Shown here: piece by piece, positions 56,776 to 64,000 of the stretch
Layout of the letters: every line of letters begins with the position of its first letter
Position numbering within the stretch: position 1 is the stretch's first letter
Translations under genes and position numbers: made by a program
The notes under the pieces: generated by a model
The model's database searches: none
Seen by the model: only the letters and a program-made list of their open reading frames with translations
What the model was told of the DNA's origin: nothing
Source: Muscardinus avellanarius
Taxonomy: Eukaryota > Chordata > Mammalia > Rodentia > Gliridae
Direction: 5' to 3'
Assembly: GCA_963383645.1 (NCBI GenBank)
Contig: OY726566.1
Location: 100,121,802-100,185,801, forward strand
Length of the DNA: 64,000 nt

Positions 56776-56904
56776 TAAAGTACTTACTGGTCAAACAGTA
56801 TACATGTCAAACAGCCATAATTTTCTCTTTTAATGTTTCTGAAAGGCATTAGGTTTGAGGAGTGGAGGAATAACTATTTGTTGGAGCAGCAAGAGTAAGA
56901 GATC

Positions 56905-57105
56905 CCTTATTTATTAATTGCTTATTGTATGCTAAGCACTGTACTTAGCATTTTACTGTGGAGTATTTAATCTAATGCCAATAAAACTCAGTACAGTAGG
57001 TATTAATATCTTCATTTGTGAATGAGAGAACTGCTGCTCAGAGAGGTAAAGCAACTGACTACAGCAAGTGAGTGGCAGAGCAGGGATATGAATCTAGGGA
57101 CATAT
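56905..57105 (+). repeat. MIR-family SINE
   Basis: 'attgtatgctaagcactgta', 'agagaggtaaagcaactgac', 'gtggcagagcagggatatga'. Confidence 0.65.
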
Positions 57106-57214
57106 GACTTCAGGGCCAGTCCTCCTTCTCCAATAAAGGATGGCACTCAACCCCAGCCTTCTCATGTGGATACTTAGTGGTCGGTGAGCTATTCCCATTC
57201 CTGGTCTTATATTG

Positions 57215-57470
57215 TGGGGTGGGTCAGAACACAGACTCTAGAATCTGGCAGTCTGGATGGGAACCCAAGTTCTGCCGATTTTTGTAGTGTGAGGTTGGTC
57301 CTGTCGCTTAACATTTTCTATCTCATTACGTCATATATAAATTGAAGGCAATTATAGTCTTTGCCCCATGAGATTGCCATGGAAACTGAAGGAATTAGCA
57401 AAAGTACAACACTTAGTGCCTGGTATATAATGATCACTATCATTAGTACTACCATTATCACCACTACTTA
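57215..57470 (+). repeat. MIR SINE
   Basis: 'gaacacagactctagaatct', 'acccaagttctgccgatttt', 'acttagtgcctggtatataa'. Confidence 0.65.
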
Positions 57471-57601
57471 GGGCCTCTGTATCCATCCCGCTTAGCAGCA
57501 TGGCGCTTGGCCTCATCAGGGTTGGGGACTGTTGGTGAGTGAATGCAGCCCACTTGTCTCGGTTGAAATTCTCACTGCTGGACCCAATAAGCCTGAACAC
57601 A

Positions 57602-57955
57602 CAACTTAGAGGAAGGGAGATTTATTTATATGCTTCCAGTTTTTGGAGAGATCAGGTTCTGTTCATGTGAAGCCAGGGTCTGCAGAGTTCAGGTTATGGC
57701 GGCAGGGAGAGAGCAAGGCTCTGCCCTCACGTCATGGAGGCCGGAAGCAAGAGAGAGCAAGAAAGCAAAGACATTCAGACAGAAGCACCGTCCCCAAGGC
57801 CACACCAGCCACACTCCACCTGCCTAGGTCACCACCCAGTAAATCCATTAGATTGGATCCACTGATGAGATTTCGATCCTCAGAACTTAATTATATCAAC
57901 TCTGAACATTAATTTCTGAGCTCTTCGGGGGACTTTCCAAATCTAACCATAACAC
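57602..57955 (-). repeat. MaLR-type solo LTR, antisense
   Basis: 'tcatgtgaagccagggtctg', 'ggttatggcggcagggagag', 'ggatccactgatgagatttc', 'caaatctaaccataacacc': the antisense of a MaLR LTR ending (its 5' side) near 57955. Confidence 0.7.
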
Positions 57956-58111
57956 CAGTTGACTCCTCCATAGTAATTTCTCTCTCTCCTGCCATTTGTC
58001 CTCAGCCCTTCTACCATCCTCTCCCACCTCTCCTTTTTATTCTCTGTCTCTCTAAACTGTGGAAGTTTTCTGCCTCCCCTTCTTTGGATATTTGTGACTT
58101 TGGGCTGTGTC

Positions 58112-58182
58112 TGTATAAGTGGGTTTTATGAGGAGTTATGGGAAGGCACTTATATTGTGTATAAGTGGGTTTTATGAGGAGT
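58112..58182 (+). repeat. 25-bp direct duplication
   Basis: TGTATAAGTGGGTTTTATGA plus five more bases, at 58112-58136 and again, identical, at 58158-58182. Confidence 0.9.
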
Positions 58183-59162
58183 GGTGATGAGCATCTGTCT
58201 GTATCTTCTGTATTTGTATTTCTGTGGGTGGGCATATCTATAAGGGAGTGAATATTACATGAATTTGCATTTGGGAGTGTGATCTTGCCTTTGTTGAGTA
58301 TGTCTGGAGGGGAAATGAGAATGTGTAAGAGCTGATGTAAATGTGCACAAGTATCTGATAAGGAGGGGGGTATTTCTCTTCCCCTTGAATAAAATGGAAT
58401 CCCCCTGGATCTTATTAAAGGGACATAGAGTTGATTGGGAATTCAGTCAAATTGGGGTTATGGAGAGAGGACAGTGAGTGAAGGAAAGATCTGGTAGCAG
58501 AAACTACCTCTTATCCTCCCTCCCTCATCTTCTAGCAGAGTAGTGCATGTGGGGTGGGAGTGAACATGGGCTTTGGTGCAGAGGAGGGGAGGATGGGGTG
58601 ATGGGGGCGGGAGGCAGACCGAGGGAAGCCATGTAATCCATGTTTAGCAACTTGACTTTTATCTCAGAGGAATCTATGAACAGAAGGATGTAGTGAGTTG
58701 TTCTCACTTTAAAAGGAAAAATTCAGCATGGAGATGGATTGAGAGGTTCAAAGAGAAGGCTAGGAGACCAGGGAGGAAGCTATGGTGGAAATCAAGGAAA
58801 GGGATGGCGAAGCTGTGATGGAGGCAGTGGAGGGCAGGGCAAGTTGGTGAGAGAGAAGCAGCAGGACTTGGAAGTCAAGTGGATGCTGGGCTGCAGGAGA
58901 GGGGTCCTGAGCACTGCTTAGGAGGATGGTACATGAAGCTGCCATCAGCTGAAAGATCATGGGTGAGAACAGTTTGGGTAGGATGGGATTGAGCTGGGGA
59001 TGTCTTGATTTTGAGGCACCCACAGGGTATCCAGTTAAAGATGTTAAATGGTCTGTTAGATATGGAGGTCTGGATTTTTGAGGAATTATAGATGGTCACT
59101 AATGCTATGGGTGAAGATGAACTTGCCCAAAGAGACCATGTATAAGGGGAAGAGAAAATAGC

Positions 59163-59981
59163 AGTATTAGTTTCCTAAGGCTAACAAATGTCCACAAATT
59201 TAGTGGCTTAAAGAAAAAAGATTTTTCTTACAGCACTGGAGGTCAAAAGTCTGAAATGGGTCTCATGGGTGTCATCAGGATGGTGTCCCTTCTGTAGGCT
59301 CTAGGGGAAAACCTGTTTTTTGCTCTTTCTTCAGGCTTCCCACATCCTTGGCTTGTGGCCACATCACTCTGACCTTTGATTTCATCATCATATCTTCTCT
59401 GACTCTTCTGTCTCCCTTTTGTAAGTGTCAGGGCCCGGGTCAGGGGCCAGTTGTGGTTGCAGGTGGTGAGATTCCCAACAGGAAGAATGCATGTGGAGCT
59501 GCCATCTGGAGGAGAACAACCAGTAAACAGCAACTTTCTCCTGTAGGCTTTTGCCTTATGTAGGGTTCTGCACAAAATGGCGCACGCCCACATCAGCGGG
59601 ACAGCCACATGCGTGTTACCTTTTTTCATACTCATTGTACATACATGTTACGTTTTGCTTACTCATCACACATAACTATATGTAATATGCATGCATGAGA
59701 TGTGTGTGCACCTGCTATTTCACCTGGGAGGTGCATGCACCTGCGACTCTGTGACTGTGGGATACACGAGTGACAGTGGCTGCATGGGGTCACGCCATCA
59801 CTACCAGACTGTACAGTTTCTGGGCCCCCAGTCAGGATCCTTTTTATTAGATTGGGTCTACTCAGATGAGTCAGGATAATCTCCCTCGTGTGAATCCTTA
59901 ACCACATGTGGGAACATATTTATGGGTTCCAAGGATTAGGGCCTGGGTATCTGTGGGGGTCCGTTATTCTGTCTGCTACAA
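59163..59981 (+). repeat. old LTR-like repeat carrying a nested LTR
   Basis: 5' part 59163-59425: 'tattagtttcctaaggctaa', 'agtggcttaaagaaaaaaga', 'cttggcttgtggccacatca'. 3' part 59831-59981: 'gattgggtctactcagatga', 'gggttccaaggattagggcc', 'gtccgttattctgtctgcta'. Same ancient family as 21840-22425. Confidence 0.6.
59426..59830 (+). repeat. probable solo LTR (405 bp)
   Basis: Starts TGTCAGGGCC, ends GGGCCCCCA, and is flanked by GTAAG (59421-59425) and GTCAG (59831-59835), a 5-bp target duplication with one mismatch. It interrupts the older element cleanly. No AATAAA seen, and the family is not recognised. Confidence 0.45.
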
Positions 59982-60284
59982 GCCCTAAACAGAACCCCAA
60001 GGATTACCAACATTAAAGGCACAGATAGAGGAAGGGGAGTGAGCAAAAGAGGGCTCTGGGGGACTGAGAAGAGCTCAGTGTGTCTGTACCACAAGGGTAA
60101 GGAGAAAGGCAATGGGGGATGGGTCTGGGAAAGGCTACGGAGGTCATGGGTTTGGGATTTGAATGCCTGGTATGGAGTTTAGATGTTCTAAAATTTAGTT
60201 GTGGAGTCAAGAGTAAAACAGACGGATAAAATGGGTGACTGCATTTGGAAACAGTGTTGGCTTAGACTGTGATTATAGTAGATT

Positions 60285-60705
60285 TTATGTGTTGAATTTT
60301 GTCTCCCATAAAGATATGTTGAAGTCCTAACCCCTGGTACCTGCAAATGTGACCTTATTTATAAGAGGGGCTGTACAGATGTAAGGAGATGAAGTCATAC
60401 AGGATTAGGGGAAGTCTAATATAATGACTTGTGTTCTTATAAGAACAGGGAAATCTGGACACAGATACAGAGACACTCTGGGTGAAAATACCCCAGGCAG
60501 AGAATGGAGAGGTGTGGCTGCAAGCCAAGGAAAGCCAAAGCTACCACAAAAAGGGAGGAAGAGGCAAGTAGGATTCTCCCCTACAGGTTACAGAGGGACT
60601 ACGGCTTCGTCTCACCTTGACTTTGGACTTTTGCAAGGCAGTGCATTTCTGCTGTGTGAAGCCACCCAGCTTCAAGTGGTTTGTTATGGCCGCTGAGGAA
60701 GCTGA
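60285..60705 (+). repeat. MLT1-type LTR
   Basis: 'gttgaattttgtctcccata', 'gttgaagtcctaacccctgg', 'gtgttcttataagaacaggg', 'gaagccacccagcttcaagt', 'gtttgttatggccgctgagg'. Confidence 0.72.
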
Positions 60706-60719
60706 TTTGGTAGTGGAGG

Positions 60720-61010
60720 TGGGCGGGGGTGGCATGGAAGTAGGGCTGACAGGCTCTGCGGATGGATTAAAGTGGGAGCGAAGGAAAGAGGGCACTTGAG
60801 GACAAGACTGTGGCCTGAGCGCTGAGTGGCTGATGAGCCTCCTTTCGGGGCCTGGAAAGACGATGGATGCAGCAAGTTTGGGGAAGGAAATCAAAAGTTG
60901 GATATGTGAGTCAGAAGCTGAGCCCGAGGTAAAATGTGAAGGTCATTAGCATATAGATGGCATTGGAATAATGAGAGTGACTGAAATCACCCAGGGAGCG
61001 GAAGTTGCAG
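60720..61010 (-). repeat. L2-class fragment
   Basis: 'ggtcattagcatatagatgg' and 'gactgaaatcacccagggag' match antisense L2-class phrases. Confidence 0.45.
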
Positions 61011-61014
61011 GCAG

Positions 61015-61455
61015 CCCTGGCTGGCCTTGAAAAGTCCTAGTGTGGAGACAAGGGATTTTCCAGTATCGGAGACTCTGGACTTCTTTGTGGGTCCAAGCGG
61101 GAATGTGTAGACTTCTTCCAAATCTCCATGGGCTAAGTTAAATGTGTACTTCTTTGACCTTAGTGAGACCACCTTGGGCCAGTTGCATTAGCTGCAATCT
61201 CACTGTGACCAAATGAGCGAGTCCCAGTGGGATGAGCAGAATTGACTGGTCATCCCATAGAACTGGGGGAAATAATAAAACTGTTGTTAACTACAGTTAT
61301 GGGAGCTTCCAGACTTTACCTCCATTATCACCTCATTTTGCTTCCTCATATGCATTTACAGATGGTAGATCTCCACGAGTCTGGGACTCAAGGGCAGGAT
61401 GTGACCATATAGCCCTTCTGCATCTTTAGAGAACAGGTTTTGTCCTGACTGGGAG
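61015..61455. other. unrecognised single-copy DNA
   Basis: No feature recognised. Confidence 0.35.
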
Positions 61456-61459
61456 ACTT

Positions 61460-61536
61460 AGAGTCTTGCTGTGTTGCTGAGGCTATTCCTGAATCTGTGG
61501 TCCTCCTGTCTCAGCCTCCCAAGTACTGGGATTAAC
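61460..61536 (-). repeat. B1 fragment
   Basis: Antisense B1 piece, 'gtcttgctgtgttgctgagg' to 'caagtactgggatta'. Confidence 0.65.
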
Positions 61537-61539
61537 GCA

Positions 61540-61935
61540 ATTTCAGGGTGGTTGGTTGGACAAATGGACAGCTTGGGAGAGAGCTCATATCCATGGAGGC
61601 AGGAGAAGATGGAGGAAAAGAGCTGTATGCTGTTCAGGGTCACAGACATAAATCAGAACTTAACCTAGATGCATGATTAAGTGGAAACCCAAAAGGTCAT
61701 GGAATAAAACATCACTCAAGGAATGATAGAATATAGAAGGTGCATTTCAGAGACCAAATGACATCCACTAAGCTATTCCTTTATCAAATATTTTGGAGTC
61801 TGTGCTCTACAATCTGCCTGATGGGGCGGCAGCTGAGGGACACAGGTGAGTAAGATGAGTGCTGCCAACCTGGCACTAACTCATGGGGTTCATTGTTGAA
61901 CAAGTAGCATCGCTGTGCTGGGAATGATGGAGACC
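61540..61935. other. unrecognised single-copy DNA
   Basis: No feature recognised. Confidence 0.35.
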
Positions 61936-61954
61936 GGAAGTGGGCTCATGATAA

Positions 61955-62105
61955 CAGTGTCACAGCTCTAAGTAGGCCCCCTGCACTTTACACTCATATC
62001 TTACTTAGACCTCCCACACCCCTATGGAGTGGGGATTATTCTTCATTCCACAGATGAGGAAACTGAGTCTTGAGAAGGGTAAGTAGTTGGGCTGGGATTA
62101 CACAG
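61955..62105 (+). repeat. MIR-family SINE
   Basis: 'ctatggagtggggattattc', 'cagatgaggaaactgagtct', 'gggctgggattacacagtta'. Confidence 0.7.
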
Positions 62106-62109
62106 TTAG

Positions 62110-63090
62110 AAGGGCTGGAGGAGCTCTGAGTGGTGTCTGAACACCAGGCTTATACCCTTTCCACCAGGGTGTCTATTGGCCATGCATCCTTCACCTGACT
62201 CCAACGCACTGTGGATCTGGATTATAGGTTGGGCTTGGCAGATCTTGTGGTCTGATGGAGTTCCTCTACCAGGTGGACAGTTAGCACTGAGAGGATGGTT
62301 AATCATTGTTGAGACATAGTGCCTAATTCTTGCTGTGCATGAAGAGCATCTGGACCTCAGCAGGGAGGGAAGGCCAAGGCTTGTACCATGGAGACTTGAC
62401 CCTGTGAAGTCTTGAAAGGTCCCCTCAGCCCCACCAAGTCACCCTCAATGGGGAGGGCGGCCCTCTCAAGGCAGTTTTTCATTGTACCAGACTCATGGTG
62501 GAGCCACCTGGGTGGTGGGGGTCTGCTGCAAGGGGGAGGACCTCTCAGAGTCAGTGGTAGATCTCTAAGTGACCTCTAAGAGGGCAGTCCTCTTAGAATC
62601 CTCCTGGCCACAATGGCTGCATCCTGTGGGTTCCACAGCATAGACATAGCAGCCGCGTTCCACCTGCGGAGCCTGCTCTGTGGTGTCCACGTCACCTGGC
62701 AGTGTGCTCCCATGGGGCTGAGAGCTAAGAGAGAGGGTGTGCATGTCACCGTGACTCTTAGGTAAAGGGCTCCGTGGCCAGCGAGTCAGCCTGTGTGCAA
62801 AGGAATGGCCTTGTGCAGAGTTGGAGGGATTCTGTGGCAAGGACTGTCCTGAGAGTTAGACTAAGAGGAGCACTGACGAGAGTACTCCTTGCGAGCAGGG
62901 AGATGGGAGTCAGAGTTCCTGATGGGATGCGGGCACATGGGCCACACCCAAAGGGCAGAGGGTGGGAATGGTTCTCAATGCTGGGCATGGCTAGGTGAGA
63001 TTTTCAGCCCCCACCCCTGTGGGCTGCTCTCTGCAGGGAACAGTAACAACAGCAACAACAATGACAACAATACTTCAACAACTTCTTTCT
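62110..63090. other. unrecognised GC-richer DNA
   Basis: No repeat recognised. Ends in an (AAC)n-like patch at 63041-63075. Confidence 0.35.
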
Positions 63091-63095
63091 CCTCC

Positions 63096-63200
63096 TCTTT
63101 GTATTTTTTGTGGTACTGGGGACTGAACCCAGGGGCATTCTGCCTCTGAGCTCCACCTCCAGCCCTCCTGAGTACTGAGGTTACAGGTGTGTGCCCAGCT
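63096..63200 (-). repeat. B1-dID SINE with internal deletion
   Basis: dID tail ('gtggtactggggactgaacc') joined directly to the B1 5' end ('gagtactgaggttacaggtg'); most of the B1 body is missing. Confidence 0.75.
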
Positions 63201-63324
63201 GAACACATTTTTCTTTTTCACTTGGAGGCAATACTAAGAAGTGCTCAGGCCTTGGTTACACTCCTCATTCCATGATTTACCAGCCATGTGACTTAGGATT
63301 AACTATTTTCTCTACACCTCTACT

Positions 63325-63515
63325 TCAGGATCGCAGGTTCATAGACAACCTTAGCAACCTTATAGGGGCTCAACAACTTAGACCCTGTTAATAAATAAAA
63401 AATAAAAAATAAAAATAAAAAATAAATAAAAATAAAAATAAAAATAAAAAATAGGGCTTGGAGGTAGAATGCCCTTTGGTTCAATCCCAACTACCACAAA
63501 CAAACAAATAAAAAA
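63325..63515 (+). repeat. B1-dID SINE, 5'-truncated
   Basis: Sense copy whose central A-rich linker has expanded to an (AAAAT)n/(AAAT)n block at 63389-63452. Confidence 0.78.
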
Positions 63516-63524
63516 TATAGAAGG

Positions 63525-63738
63525 AAGCTGGGCATGGTGGCACATGCTTGTAATCTCAGCATTTGGGAGACTGAGACTGGAGGATCGCAGTTTGCAGACA
63601 GCCTCAGCTATTTAGCAAGGCCCTTCACAACTCAGAGAGACCCTGTTTCAAAAAATAAAAAGACTAAAAAATAGGACTAGGGGTGTAGCTCAGAGGTAGA
63701 ATGCCCCTGGGTTCCATTCCTAGTACCATTCCTAGTAC

Positions 63739-63741
<3 letters not shown>
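63525..63741 (+). repeat. B1-dID SINE
   Basis: Sense copy, 'gaagctgggcatggtggcac' to the doubled box 'cattcctagtaccattccta'. Confidence 0.88.

Positions 63742-63802
<61 letters not shown>
63742..63802 (+). repeat. (AT)n microsatellite at SINE tail
   Basis: About 30 AT units directly after the SINE 3' box. Confidence 0.95.
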
Positions 63803-63804
<2 letters not shown>

Positions 63805-64000
63805 TATAGTAGAAAATTTTGAAAATAAGCGCCAACTTGTACATACTAAAAAAATTACATGTGAAAAAGAGCCAAAAAATATAAGTTTTTCTATCTATAG
63901 GTAACTACTGTTAATATTTTTTTCCAGTTACATGTATGTATAGGTTTTTAAAAAATGGAGTTACTTTAAAGTATTGATTTATAGACTAATTTTCCCCACT

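Larger units (their letters stand above)
58440..60260 (-). repeat. L2-class copy split by an LTR-like element
   Basis: 58440-59162 ('ctatggtggaaatcaaggaa', 'gaggcacccacagggtatcc') and 59982-60260 ('ggcacagatagaggaagggg') fit one antisense L2-class insertion, interrupted by the element at 59163-59981. A further piece at 60720-61010 ('ggtcattagcatatagatgg') may belong to it. Confidence 0.45.

Overview
This is mammalian nuclear DNA, almost certainly from a rodent. No host protein-coding gene, tRNA or rRNA is recognisable in it. The organism clue is the dominant SINE, present in about 40 copies: a 7SL/B1-type head fused to a shortened ID (tRNA-derived) tail ending in a 'gggttcaatccccagtaccac'-like box. 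That B1-dID type is known to me from squirrel- and dormouse-related rodents. The diagnostic bases here differ from what I remember of ground squirrels, so a relative such as beaver is possible; I cannot settle the species. Two runs of exactly 200 N (24322-24521 and 49522-49721) are assembly gaps. The window looks like an intergenic or deep intronic block built by layered retrotransposition.

Layout. 1-6466: ancient L2-class repeats, a MaLR-type LTR and SINEs. 6482-12198: a minus-strand L1-derived insertion flanked by one 15-bp target-site duplication. It holds two head-to-tail units, each made of an L1 5'UTR, an open ORF1, an antisense ORF2 fragment and an A-tract, followed by two L1 3'-end modules. 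It has no sense ORF2. 12200-42200: mostly unrecognised DNA with SINEs, L1 fragments, MIR/L2 relics and MaLR LTRs. 42200-49975: a dense nest of L1, L2 and SINE copies, including a 5'-inverted L1 that carries a patch copied from an L2 lying about 1.5 kb away. 49990-54103: a 4.1-kb minus-strand composite with its own 15-bp target-site duplication, described below. 54120-64000: SINEs, a 54-bp minisatellite, MaLR LTRs, a three-layer nest containing a probable solo LTR, MIRs and microsatellites.

The most novel object is the 49990-54103 element. Read on the minus strand it is: four GC-rich 125-bp monomers, about 480 bp of single-copy sequence with an 88-codon open frame, about 25 copies of a 100-bp repeat made of two 50-bp halves, two L1 3'-end modules, and poly(A). 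This is the architectural logic of the hominoid SVA and gibbon LAVA elements (a non-autonomous GC-rich VNTR body mobilised by L1), apparently assembled independently in a rodent. The 6482-12198 insertion ends in the same kind of doubled L1 3' module, so both may belong to one population of L1-dependent composites.

Method limits. All repeat assignments are by eye and memory, with no library search. Boundaries of old repeats are good to roughly 10-30 bp. Boundaries supported by target-site duplications are exact.
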